Assembly: GCF_031932625.1 (NCBI RefSeq)
Contig: NZ_JAVSCK010000001.1
Span: forward strand, 868,001-932,000
Length of the DNA: 64,000 nt
DNA from: Hwangdonia seohaensis
Lineage (GTDB): Bacteria; Bacteroidota; Bacteroidia; Flavobacteriales; Flavobacteriaceae
Reading direction: 5' to 3'
Shown: piece after piece, positions 52,960 through 61,465 of the stretch
How positions within the stretch are numbered: the stretch's first letter is position 1
Layout of the letters: the number at the start of each line of letters is the position of its first letter
Notes under the pieces: model-generated
The model's input: only the letters and a program-made list of their open reading frames with translations
What the model was told of the DNA's origin: nothing
Database searches by the model: none
Made by a program: the position numbers and the translations under genes

Positions 52960-53802
52960 TTAATAGTCTTTTTTAAATTGAAGAGGCGATTTTGTAGTCG
53001 CTTTTTTGAAGAAACGTGTAAAATATGCAGGATCGTTAAAACCCAATGTATAAGCGATTTGTTTTACAGAAAACGTGCTGTAAATTAATTTACGCTTAGC
53101 TTCAAGAATGATTCGTTGTTTTATAAAATCGCTTGGTGTTTGATTTCCTGTTTTTTGAAAATGTTTGGCTAACGATTTTGGAGAAAGCCCCAAACGATTG
53201 GCATAATCGGTTACCGTATGTAGGGTTTTGTAATTCTGCTCAACCAAAACACTAAAATCTTTAAAGAGTTTTGTTTCGGCATCATCTTTTATAATATGGT
53301 TTTCTTTTTTTATGCGAACAGAATGAATGATAAACTGTTTTAAATAAGACTGAAGCATATCGTATTGCGCTGCAACGTCATCGCGTTTAAACTCATCTAT
53401 CAAACTTTCTAAAATAAAATTGAGCTTATTTGTGTCGCTTTCGCAAGGGCTTACAAAAGGGGTTTCGTATACATTGTTAAAGAGTATTCCGTTGCACGCC
53501 ACTTCTTGGTCGTGCGTTTGAATGCAGTAAAAATCGCGAACAAAAGTTAGTTTGTAAGCTTCTTTTATTTCTTCCGATTCAACCGAAAACACCTGCCCCG
53601 GCGATAAAAAAAACAATACATTATCGTTAAAGGCATAGCTTTCAAAATCGATATTATAAACGCCCTTACCTTCCTTAATCCAATAGATATTGTAAGCGTT
53701 TATTTGTTCGGGCTTATTAAATACACAAGCCTCTTCAAATTGGATGATGCTTAAAGAAAAAATGTCTTTATATGAATAGGTTGAAATTTCTTGAACAGCC
53801 AT
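52960..53802 (-). CDS. AraC-family transcriptional regulator
   Basis: 280 residues. N-terminal cupin-like sensor domain (residues about 1-150, 'FLSPGQVFSVESEEIKEAYKLTFV') and C-terminal double helix-turn-helix domain, ending 'VKQIAYTLGFNDPAYFTRFFKKATTKSPLQFKKDY', the AraC signature. Its target is unknown; the ahpD, cupredoxin-like and small Cys-rich genes lie downstream on the same strand, so local control is plausible. It starts 8 nt after brnQ. Confidence 0.9.
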   Translation of the reverse strand: MAVQEISTYSYKDIFSLSIIQFEEACVFNKPEQINAYNIYWIKEGKGVYNIDFESYAFNDNVLFFLSPGQVFSVESEEIKEAYKLTFVRDFYCIQTHDQEVACNGILFNNVYETPFVSPCESDTNKLNFILESLIDEFKRDDVAAQYDMLQSYLKQFIIHSVRIKKENHIIKDDAETKLFKDFSVLVEQNYKTLHTVTDYANRLGLSPKSLAKHFQKTGNQTPSDFIKQRIILEAKRKLIYSTFSVKQIAYTLGFNDPAYFTRFFKKATTKSPLQFKKDY

Positions 53803-53810
53803 TTATCAAA

Positions 53811-55097
53811 TTAATTAGTTGGGCCTTTAGTCGTAAAAATTTTAATATTTAACACTAAAAATGTAATTAATGCGGGTAGCACCCAAGCCAAATTTTGATT
53901 GGCTAACGGCAGGCTGCTTTTAATACCTTCAAGATAAATGGGATCAATAATAAATCCTAAAAAGTCCGGTATGCTAAAAACAAAAGTGATGAGAACAACG
54001 CCTCTAAAAACTTGTGTTGTTGCCATTTTTTCTGGAATTACATTCAACAAAATAAGTACGATACACAACGGATAAATAAACATTAAGGCAGGAAGTGCCA
54101 CATCTATAATATACTTAACTTCCATTTGCCCAACCAATATGCCCACTAAACAACATATAATACTTGTAATTAAATAGGCGTTTTTAGAGGCTTTAAAATA
54201 GGCTTTAAAAAAATCGGCAATGCTTACAATTATGGCTACGGCTGTGGTAAAGCAAGCTAAAGCTACCAATACACTTAAAAAAGTAGACCCAATGTTTCCT
54301 AAGGTTTTGGTGGCTAAACCAGAAAGTAAATCCGTTCTAGAAATATCAGCATCAAATTGCCCATTGTAAAATGCGCCAATGGCAATTAAACCTGCGTAAA
54401 TAGTAAACAAGCCGGTCATGGCAATCAAACCTGATTTAGCAACCATTTTTCTTTTTTCTAAAAAGGATAAATTATTTTTAGAGCTGTTTATTGAAACCAG
54501 CACAACACCACCCATAACCATTCCTGCCATAGCGTCGTAGGTTTGGTAGCCTTCTAACAAACCGCTTATTATTGGAAGTTCAAAATTTGAAGGATTTATT
54601 GTTGTTTCAGCAGAAAAAACACCAATAACAATAATCGATAATACGATTAAAACAATTATCGGCGTTAAGTATGTACCAAGTATGCTTAGTGCTTTATTCC
54701 GATTCATTACAAAAATAAATGCCAACACAAAATAAACAATACTGGTAAGTAACGCGCTTGTATCAAAAAAAGGCGCTATGGCCATTTCGTGGGCTACGGC
54801 CGCCGTTCTGGGACAGGGCAGTGCAATGGTAATGGCATACATGCAAAAACAAAAAGCAAGACTAAAAAGCGGTGATACTTTTTTGCCAAAATCGAACATG
54901 GTACCTTGTAATCTGGCATGTGCGAAAATGGCCAGTAACGGAATTACGGTTGCCGATGTTACAAAACCCAAGGTAACCATCCACCAATCTGTGCCTGCAT
55001 TGTATCCCAATAATGGAGGTAAAATTAAATTTCCGGCGCCAAAAAAACCAGCAAATAAGGCAAAGCCAAATACAAAGGTCTGTTTCGTTTTATTCAT
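53811..55097 (-). CDS. brnQ: Branched-chain amino acid carrier (BrnQ family)
   Basis: 428 residues, with about twelve membrane helices. N-terminal 'GFALFAGFFGAGNLILPPLLGYNAG' is typical of the LIVCS family, which imports Leu, Ile and Val with Na+ or H+. A large helical core and 'VALACFTTAVAIIVSIADFFKAYFK' are visible. It ends 8 nt before the AraC gene, so the two may form one transcript. Divergent from the alpha/beta hydrolase gene, with 34 nt between starts. Confidence 0.92.
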   Translation of the reverse strand: MNKTKQTFVFGFALFAGFFGAGNLILPPLLGYNAGTDWWMVTLGFVTSATVIPLLAIFAHARLQGTMFDFGKKVSPLFSLAFCFCMYAITIALPCPRTAAVAHEMAIAPFFDTSALLTSIVYFVLAFIFVMNRNKALSILGTYLTPIIVLIVLSIIVIGVFSAETTINPSNFELPIISGLLEGYQTYDAMAGMVMGGVVLVSINSSKNNLSFLEKRKMVAKSGLIAMTGLFTIYAGLIAIGAFYNGQFDADISRTDLLSGLATKTLGNIGSTFLSVLVALACFTTAVAIIVSIADFFKAYFKASKNAYLITSIICCLVGILVGQMEVKYIIDVALPALMFIYPLCIVLILLNVIPEKMATTQVFRGVVLITFVFSIPDFLGFIIDPIYLEGIKSSLPLANQNLAWVLPALITFLVLNIKIFTTKGPTN

Positions 55098-55131
55098 TGG
55101 TTGGTTTATCTTTGTCTAATATAGTTTAAAA

Positions 55132-55908
55132 ATGATTTTAGAATACAAAGGGATTCATATTTTTTATACCGATAAAGGTAAAGGGCAAGCCCTAGTGCTG
55201 CTGCACGGGTTTTTGGAAAACTCGAACATGTGGGATGTGTTTCTGCCACAATTGACCAAAAACAATAGGGTTATTTGTATAGATTTGTTGGGTCATGGGC
55301 AAACGGGTTGCATAGGGTACATCCATTCCATGGAACTTATGGCCGATGCTGTTTCGGCGGTTTTAAATCATTTAAAAATCAATCAATCCACCTTCATCGG
55401 GCATTCCATGGGCGGTTATGTGGCGCTCGCTTTCGCGGAAAGAAACCCAGATGCGTTAACGGGCTTGTGTTTAATGAATTCTACGGCCGAAGCGGATTCA
55501 ACAGAAAAAAAAGAAAATAGGGATAGAGCCGTAATTGCCGTTAAAAAAAACCATAAAGTTTTTATTAGGATTGCGATTAATAATTTATTCAGACCAAAAA
55601 ACAGAACCATTTTTTCTGAAACCATAAAACAAATAATCATTGAAGCTTTGCAAACACCTTTACAAGGTATTATTGCGGCGTTGGAAGGCATGAAAATTCG
55701 ACCAAACAGAGAAGCTGTTTTAAAATCCAAAAGCTATAAAGTAATGATGATAATTAGCAAAAAAGACCCTGTTTTAGATTATAACGCACTAATATTACAA
55801 GCAAAAAAAGCGAATATAAAAGTGGTTGAGTTTCCTGATGGACATATGTCTCATATTGAAAATAAAGAGGATTTCTTACGCAATATATTGTATTTCATCG
55901 AAAATTAA
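55132..55908 (+). CDS. Alpha/beta hydrolase
   Basis: 258 residues. 'VLLHGFLENSNMWDVFLPQL' at the start holds the oxyanion region, 'IDLLGHGQTG' follows, the nucleophile Ser is in 'FIGHSMGGYVALAFAE', and the catalytic His in 'DGHMSHIEN'. It lacks a signal peptide and is probably a cytoplasmic esterase or haloalkane-type hydrolase, substrate unknown. Only 34 nt separate its start from the brnQ start, so promoters overlap. Confidence 0.88.
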   Translation: MILEYKGIHIFYTDKGKGQALVLLHGFLENSNMWDVFLPQLTKNNRVICIDLLGHGQTGCIGYIHSMELMADAVSAVLNHLKINQSTFIGHSMGGYVALAFAERNPDALTGLCLMNSTAEADSTEKKENRDRAVIAVKKNHKVFIRIAINNLFRPKNRTIFSETIKQIIIEALQTPLQGIIAALEGMKIRPNREAVLKSKSYKVMMIISKKDPVLDYNALILQAKKANIKVVEFPDGHMSHIENKEDFLRNILYFIEN

Positions 55909-55969
55909 TAGCACTTTATCGTTTTATTGTTTTTTTTTACTATGTTTATTGACCCTAAATCTTTAACCC

Positions 55970-56236
55970 ATGGAAAAAACTACCAACAAACCTACTTTTA
56001 TCCCAAAAATGTACTGCAATCTTTTTGGGCATGATTATCAAGTAAGTAAAAAAGTAACTTACCACGTAAAAGAGTACACGTGCAGACACTGCAAAAAGGA
56101 ATTAACCACAAACAGCAACGGTAATTTAATAGAGCTTACTCCCAAATTTAGAGAGATAAACGCGATACTGAGTCGCATACATGCTTCAAGAATGCAACGT
56201 TTAAAGAAGAAACCAGCCGTTTCGTCGATTTATTAA
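55970..56236 (+). CDS. Small Cys-rich protein, paralogue A
   Basis: 88 residues. Motif C-x3-GHD near residue 14 ('CNLFGHDYQVSKKVTYHVKEY') and C-x2-C ('CRHCKKEL') about 20 residues later could coordinate a zinc ion, followed by 'NSNGNLIELTPKFREINAILSRIH'. A neighbour at 56318 is clearly related. This resembles small DUF1660-type zinc-binding proteins, unverified. No signal peptide. Short 81-nt gap to the next copy. Confidence 0.65.
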   Translation: MEKTTNKPTFIPKMYCNLFGHDYQVSKKVTYHVKEYTCRHCKKELTTNSNGNLIELTPKFREINAILSRIHASRMQRLKKKPAVSSIY

Positions 56237-56317
56237 TCACTTGAATGTAACTTTAACGGCTTTTTAATATATTTAAACCTCTCCCTTAAAATAGTATTAA
56301 TTAATAGTTAAAGTTAA

Positions 56318-56566
56318 ATGAAAAACATTCATTGCAAGGTGTTTGGACATGATTTGGAAGTATCACGAAATGTAACCTATCATGTTAAAGAATACGCCTG
56401 TAAGTATTGCAGAAAAGAATTTACAACCAGCAGCTCAGGGAATTTAACCGAGCTTACCTCAAAGTATAAAGAGATTAACAGCGTTTTAGAATACATCCAT
56501 AACAAGCGTATTTCTAAAACCACTTGCAAAAACCTCAATCCTAATTTATTGGTTTTTAAGCATTAA
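56318..56566 (+). CDS. Small Cys-rich protein, paralogue B
   Basis: 82 residues, a paralogue of the gene at 55970: 'CKVFGHDLEVSRNVTYHVKEYACKYCRKEF' keeps the C-x3-GHD and C-x2-C spacing, and 'SSGNLTELTSKYKEINSVLEYIHNKR' matches the second half. The two differ most at both ends. The last 10 nt overlap the thiL stop (convergent, 56556-56566). Confidence 0.65.
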   Translation: MKNIHCKVFGHDLEVSRNVTYHVKEYACKYCRKEFTTSSSGNLTELTSKYKEINSVLEYIHNKRISKTTCKNLNPNLLVFKH

Positions 56567-57602
56567 AGTTTTTCCAGCCTTGTGCCTTAATTGGTATTCT
56601 TGTTTCTGCTCGGGTTACTAAATGCATGCCTTCGCTTTCCTCTTTTATATGTCCGATTATTGAAAAATTGGGGTTTGCTTTAATTTTTGGATAGTCATCT
56701 TGAGAAATCGTAAACAACAGTTCGTAATCTTCGCCGCCATTTAAAGCCACGGTAGTGCTATCAATATTAAATTCTTCACAAGTTGAAATCACCTGTGGAT
56801 CCAACGGAATTTTCTCTTCATACAAATCGCAACCCACTTTGCTTTGTTTGCATATATGAATAATTTCAGAAGACAATCCATCGCTAATATCAATCATCGA
56901 GGTTGGTTTCAGCTTTAAATCGCTTAATAGTTTAACAACATCTTTACGAGCTTCGGGTTTTAATTGACGCTCAATAATATAGGAATAAGGTTCTAAATCG
57001 GGTTGGCTATTTGGGTTTACTTTATACACTTCTTTTTCGCGTTCAAGCACCTGCAATCCCATATATGCGCCGCCCAAATCGCCCGAAACCACCAACAAAT
57101 CATTTGGTTTTGCGCCAGATCTGTAAACTTCTGCGCCAGTTTCAACCTCGCCAATAGCAGTAACCGAAATCAGTAAGCCTGTTGTAGACGATGTGGTGTC
57201 TCCGCCCACAACGTCAATGTTATAAATGTTGGCAGCAGTTTCAATTCCGGCATATAAATCTTCGAGTGCTTCAAGCGGAAACCTGTTAGACACCGCAATG
57301 GAAACCGTAATTTGCGTAGCGCTGGCATTCATGGCATACACATCGGATAAATTAACAATTACAGCCTTGTAGCCCAAATGTTTAAGGGGCATATAGCTTA
57401 AATCGAAATGCACACCTTCAACTAGTAAATCGTTAGTAACAACGATTTTTTTATTTTTAAATTCTAAAACCGCGGCATCGTCACCAATACCCCTAATTGT
57501 GGATGTGTGTTTAATTTTAAAATTCTTGGTTAAATGGTCAATAAGACCAAATTCACCTAAATCGCTTAACGGCGTGCTCTGTTGATTTTTATCTTCTATC
57601 AT
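56556..57602 (-). CDS. thiL: Thiamine-monophosphate kinase
   Basis: 348 residues. 'GIGDDAAVLEFKNKKIVVTNDLLVEGVHFDL' contains the Mg-ATP and substrate acidic residues, 'DVVGGDTTSS' follows, and the PurM-like C-terminal half includes 'MIDISDGLSSEI' and 'GGEDYELLFT'. It phosphorylates thiamine phosphate to the diphosphate, the active cofactor. The -7 box sits only about 5 nt before the ATG, so the transcript may be leaderless. The gap 57603-57895 upstream shows no gene. Confidence 0.93.
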   Translation of the reverse strand: MIEDKNQQSTPLSDLGEFGLIDHLTKNFKIKHTSTIRGIGDDAAVLEFKNKKIVVTNDLLVEGVHFDLSYMPLKHLGYKAVIVNLSDVYAMNASATQITVSIAVSNRFPLEALEDLYAGIETAANIYNIDVVGGDTTSSTTGLLISVTAIGEVETGAEVYRSGAKPNDLLVVSGDLGGAYMGLQVLEREKEVYKVNPNSQPDLEPYSYIIERQLKPEARKDVVKLLSDLKLKPTSMIDISDGLSSEIIHICKQSKVGCDLYEEKIPLDPQVISTCEEFNIDSTTVALNGGEDYELLFTISQDDYPKIKANPNFSIIGHIKEESEGMHLVTRAETRIPIKAQGWKNFNA

Positions 57603-57606
57603 GTTG

Positions 57607-57637
57607 CAAAAATAAGAAGCTATTCTTATTAACCAAC
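57607..57637 (-). promoter_or_regulatory. thiL promoter, possibly leaderless
   Basis: Minus-strand GTTG (57637-57634), 19 nt, TATTTTTG (57614-57607). The ATG starts at 57602, 4 nt after the -7 box, leaving essentially no 5' leader. Confidence 0.5.
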
Positions 57638-57895
57638 ATGCTTTTTGTATTATAACATTAAAAAGATGTTGGTTTCTTCAAATAACAATCATTCAATTTT
57701 AACATTAAAATCGTTGAGTTGCCGTCTTTTTAATTAATATTAAACTAATTTTGTTTCTAATCTTAATATTTATAAATCATTATTTATTAGTTTCTTAAGA
57801 TTAAAATATGTGACTCACTAATTCGTTTTAATACAATGCTATGATATTAAAACAGCCTGAAAAGACTGAAAAAGAATAATTAAAAAATTGCAAAT

Positions 57896-59281
57896 ATGAG
57901 TATGTCCCTAAAAAGTACAAATATCCTAAAAAACATAATTTTAGGATGTATTTTATTATCACTAACCTATTCTTGCGAGAACGAAACCGTAGAACTTACA
58001 ACGGTTTTTATTGACACGGATAATGATGGCATTGAAGAAAGTGTAGACAACTGCCCATCTATTGCAAATCCAGATCAAGCAGATGCCGATGGTGATGGTA
58101 TAGGTAATTTGTGCGATAGCGATTTTGATGATTCTAACGTTCCCATGGCGATTTGCGAAAATGGCTTTGCCGGTATTTATCCTTGTAACGATTACGATTT
58201 AATGGCACATGTACCCATAGCTACTTTTGGCGCCGTTTCCGGAAATGATTCCTGGGGTTGGACAGACCCAACTACCGGTAATGAGTATGTTTTAGTGGCA
58301 ACCAATACCAACGTTGCCTTTATTGATATTACCGAACCAACAAACCCTATTTATTTGGGCAATATACCAACTGAAACCGTAAACAGTTCTTGGCGCGATG
58401 TAAAGGTTTACAATGATCACGCCTTTATAGTTGCCGATAATGTTGGTCCCCATGGCATGCAAGTATTCGACTTAACGCGTTTGCGAAATGTTGCTAATCC
58501 GCCAGAAACCTTTTCTGCCGATGCGGTTTACACGGGCGTAAATAGTTGCCATAACATTGTAATTAACGAAGAAGAAGGTTTTGCTTATTTGGTTGGGTGC
58601 AATACCTTTAGTGGCGGGCCAAATTTTATTGATATAACTAATCCTAAAAACCCTGTAGGCGCCGGTGGTTATGCTGCCGATGGATACTCGCACGACGCGC
58701 AAGTTATAACCTATAATGGTCCCGATACCGATTACACTGGCAAACAAATTTATATAGGCAGCAACGGCAGTTCTTCGGGTACGAATAAGGTGGTAATTAT
58801 TGATGTTTCAGATAAAGCAAACCCACAATTTATTTCAAATGTAACTTACTCAAATCCGGGTTATACGCACCAAGGCTGGTTTACCGAAAATCAACAGCAT
58901 TTTATTTTAGGTGATGAACTCGACGAACAGTTTTTTGGTAACAATACCAAAACACTGGTTTTCGATTTTAGCGATTTAGACAATCCCATATTATCATCTA
59001 CTTATTTTGGGCCAACGCTTGCCATAGACCATAACGGCTATGTAAAAGGAAATACCTATTATTTGGCAAATTACAGAGCCGGATTACGGGTATTGGATAT
59101 TACCAACATAGCAGCCTCATCTAACGCTATGACCGAAGTGGGTTTTTTCGATACCCATCCGTCAAGCGATAGTGCCAATTTTAACGGCGTTTGGAATGTA
59201 TATCCGTATTTTGAAAGCGGAAATATTGTAATTAGCGATATTGAAGGCGGATTGTTTATTGTTAGAAAAAGCGGCACATAA
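57896..59281 (+). CDS. Choice-of-anchor B lipoprotein with thrombospondin type 3 repeats
   Basis: 461 residues. Lipobox ends at Cys27. A short thrombospondin type 3 run follows ('DTDNDGIEESVDNCPSIANPDQADADGDGIGNLCD', about residues 40-75), which binds calcium in other proteins. Residues about 95-460 are a choice-of-anchor B beta-propeller-like region with 'LMAHVPIATFGAVSGNDSWGWTDP', 'WRDVKVYNDHAFIVADN' and 'IDHNGYVKGNTYYLANYRAGLRVLDI'. It starts the surface cassette 57896-62533. Role unknown; the order suggests it travels with MbnP/MbnH. Confidence 0.82.
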   Translation: MSMSLKSTNILKNIILGCILLSLTYSCENETVELTTVFIDTDNDGIEESVDNCPSIANPDQADADGDGIGNLCDSDFDDSNVPMAICENGFAGIYPCNDYDLMAHVPIATFGAVSGNDSWGWTDPTTGNEYVLVATNTNVAFIDITEPTNPIYLGNIPTETVNSSWRDVKVYNDHAFIVADNVGPHGMQVFDLTRLRNVANPPETFSADAVYTGVNSCHNIVINEEEGFAYLVGCNTFSGGPNFIDITNPKNPVGAGGYAADGYSHDAQVITYNGPDTDYTGKQIYIGSNGSSSGTNKVVIIDVSDKANPQFISNVTYSNPGYTHQGWFTENQQHFILGDELDEQFFGNNTKTLVFDFSDLDNPILSSTYFGPTLAIDHNGYVKGNTYYLANYRAGLRVLDITNIAASSNAMTEVGFFDTHPSSDSANFNGVWNVYPYFESGNIVISDIEGGLFIVRKSGT

Positions 59282-59290
59282 TCCAGTTTT

Positions 59291-60634
59291 ATGCTGAAAA
59301 AATATTTTAAAATATTATGTCTTTATATGCTTATTTTCTTCTTTGGAAATTGTTCTAAAAATGAAGATGATGCAAAAGGAACCCCTCCTTTTCAACCCGA
59401 AATAGAATTTGTAAAATCCTTTGGGGGTTCTAAAAATGAAAGCGCCAAAACAGTCGTTAAAACCCAAGACAATGGGTATGCCGTTTTTGGTTATACACAA
59501 AGTGACGACGGCGATGTAACCAATAAACAAAACGGTTTGTTCGATTATTGGCTGCTTAAATTTGACGCCGCCAACAACCTGCAATGGCAAAAAACCTACG
59601 GCGGAATTGACGACGACAGAGGTGCCGATATGGTACAAACCACAGATGGCGGATTCGCTATTATCGGATTTAGCCAAAGTAACGATGGCGATGTTACCGC
59701 AAACGCTGGCGCTAGTGATTTTTGGATTGTAAAACTCGATGCTTCAGGAGTTGTTTCTTGGCAAAAATCGTATGGGTTTTCTGGAGCAGATGATGGCATT
59801 TCCATTATTGAAACAAACGACAATGGCTATCTTATAACAGGTGTTTTGGATGTTACGGCTTCCGGCGGTTTAGGAAACAGTAAAGCGTTGGCAACTAAAC
59901 ATGCCGGCGGCGATTATTGGGCCATAAAACTTAACGCCATTGGCGACAAACAATGGAGCAGATTTTACGGCGGGTCGTTTACCGATACACCTTACGATGT
60001 CATTCAAACCAGCGATAACGGTTATATTTTGGTGGGTTCTACAGATAGTAACGATGTCGATATTTCAAATAATAAAGGCTCTTATGATTTTTGGGTGATT
60101 AAAATCTCTGAAACGGGAACCTTAATTTGGGAAAAATCATTTGGAGGTTCAGAAATCGATGAAGCTAGAGGCATTACAAGCACAAACGACGGTAATTTTA
60201 TTGTTGTTGGAGATACTAGAAGTAACGATCAAAACGTTTCTCAAAACAACGGAGCAGCCGATTTGTGGGTGGTTAAAATGTCGCCATTGGGCGATATCAT
60301 ATGGGAGCAAACTTTTGGAGGCAGCAGTTTTGATGTGGCGCGATCGGTCACAAAAACCCAAGACAATGGCTATTTGATTTCCGGGAGCTCAAGAAGCAGC
60401 GATGGTGATGTGACAACGAATAACGGACAAAACGATGCTTGGTTGTTAAAGATAGATGCAAATGCCAATTTACAATGGCAAAAAACCATTGGCGGCAGCG
60501 CCATAGATTTTGCTTACGACGCTGTGGAGTTAAACGATAAATCTATAATTGTGGTTGGCGAAACCAATAGTGCGGATGTTGACATTCCAGAAAATAAAGG
60601 GTTTACCGATGTGTTGATTTTCAAAATAAAATAA
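59291..60634 (+). CDS. Beta-propeller-like repeat lipoprotein
   Basis: 447 residues. Lipobox Cys21 followed by acidic residues ('CSKNEDD'), the pattern of surface-exported Bacteroidota lipoproteins. The body has about seven repeats of roughly 55 residues containing 'TQDNGYxxxG', 'SxDGDVxxNxGxxDxWxxK' and 'WQKxxGG'. The repeats suggest a propeller with unknown ligand. It lies 9 nt after the choice-of-anchor B gene. Confidence 0.75.
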   Translation: MLKKYFKILCLYMLIFFFGNCSKNEDDAKGTPPFQPEIEFVKSFGGSKNESAKTVVKTQDNGYAVFGYTQSDDGDVTNKQNGLFDYWLLKFDAANNLQWQKTYGGIDDDRGADMVQTTDGGFAIIGFSQSNDGDVTANAGASDFWIVKLDASGVVSWQKSYGFSGADDGISIIETNDNGYLITGVLDVTASGGLGNSKALATKHAGGDYWAIKLNAIGDKQWSRFYGGSFTDTPYDVIQTSDNGYILVGSTDSNDVDISNNKGSYDFWVIKISETGTLIWEKSFGGSEIDEARGITSTNDGNFIVVGDTRSNDQNVSQNNGAADLWVVKMSPLGDIIWEQTFGGSSFDVARSVTKTQDNGYLISGSSRSSDGDVTTNNGQNDAWLLKIDANANLQWQKTIGGSAIDFAYDAVELNDKSIIVVGETNSADVDIPENKGFTDVLIFKIK

Positions 60635-60645
60635 CACCATTACAG

Positions 60646-60677
60646 AGACCTGCAAGGTTTTAAAAACCCTGTAGATC
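60646..60677. repeat. Imperfect palindrome related to 24357-24383
   Basis: AGACCTGCAAGGTTTT / AAAAACCCTGTAGATCT, the same GCAAGGTTTT-AAAACC core, between the propeller lipoprotein gene and the MbnP-like gene. It may work as a processing or attenuating hairpin inside the cassette. Confidence 0.5.
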
Positions 60678-60693
60678 TGAAAAAAAGAAAGAA

Positions 60694-61461
60694 ATGAAAA
60701 CCATAATTCCCATATTATTTACTTGTTTACTCATCACATCGTGTAGTGAGGATAATGATGACACCGCAACTCAAGTAAATATAACCTTCAATTTTACCCA
60801 CAATTGGGATGGCACTTCAGTTTCAAATGCAAATTTCAACAGCATTCAATATACCAATGCCAACGGCGAGCAATTAAGTATTACAAAGCTCCGGTATATA
60901 ATTTCAAAAATCACTTTTCAAAAATCAAACGGCGAAAAAACCCTATTAGATGGTTATAATTTAGTGGATGTTACCAATGGCACGAATCTGTCGTTTACAC
61001 CAACGGCAACAATTCCTTCAGGGAACTATAGTCATGTATATTTTACCTTCGGATTTGATAACGACGCTAATTACAACGGGAATTACCCAGACTTGAATTC
61101 GGCCTCATGGAATGTCCCTTCAATGCTTGGTGGCGGTTATCATTTTATGCAATTAGAAGGCAAGTTTATCGATAACACAGCAACCGAAACAGGTTACGCT
61201 TATCATGCCATTAGAGCTGTTCATAATTCTAAAACACCACAAGAATTTCAAGATACTTTTTTCGAGGTTGATTTGGGCGCGGTTACCATTACAAACCATG
61301 CCACTTTTAATATTGAAATGAATATTGCCGAATGGTTTAAAAACCCAAATACTTGGGATTTGAATGTATTGAACAATATGTTGATGCCTAATTTTAATGC
61401 CCAAGTTATGATGTATGAAAACGGGCAACATGTATTTGGTTTAAAATCTTTTACACCATAA
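60694..61461 (+). CDS. MbnP-like surface lipoprotein
   Basis: 255 residues. Lipobox Cys17 followed by acidic residues ('CSEDNDD'). The MbnP domain shows 'YIISKITFQKSNG', 'YNLVDV', 'FTFGFDNDANYNGNYPDLNSASWNVPSMLGGGYHFMQLEG' and C-terminal 'EWFKNPNTWDL'. In the studied methanobactin-associated MbnP a Trp is oxidised to kynurenine by MbnH and takes part in copper binding; here Trp139 sits in the conserved 'SWNVP' motif. The partner MbnH-like gene starts 4 nt downstream. Role in copper binding is inferred. Confidence 0.82.
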   Translation: MKTIIPILFTCLLITSCSEDNDDTATQVNITFNFTHNWDGTSVSNANFNSIQYTNANGEQLSITKLRYIISKITFQKSNGEKTLLDGYNLVDVTNGTNLSFTPTATIPSGNYSHVYFTFGFDNDANYNGNYPDLNSASWNVPSMLGGGYHFMQLEGKFIDNTATETGYAYHAIRAVHNSKTPQEFQDTFFEVDLGAVTITNHATFNIEMNIAEWFKNPNTWDLNVLNNMLMPNFNAQVMMYENGQHVFGLKSFTP

Positions 61462-61465
61462 TATA

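Noticed and set aside
52795..53088. Plus-strand 97-residue ORF starting 'MDKGSLCLDCC'
   Set aside because: It lies across the repeat element copy 2 and the end of the AraC gene on the other strand; its composition follows the repeat.
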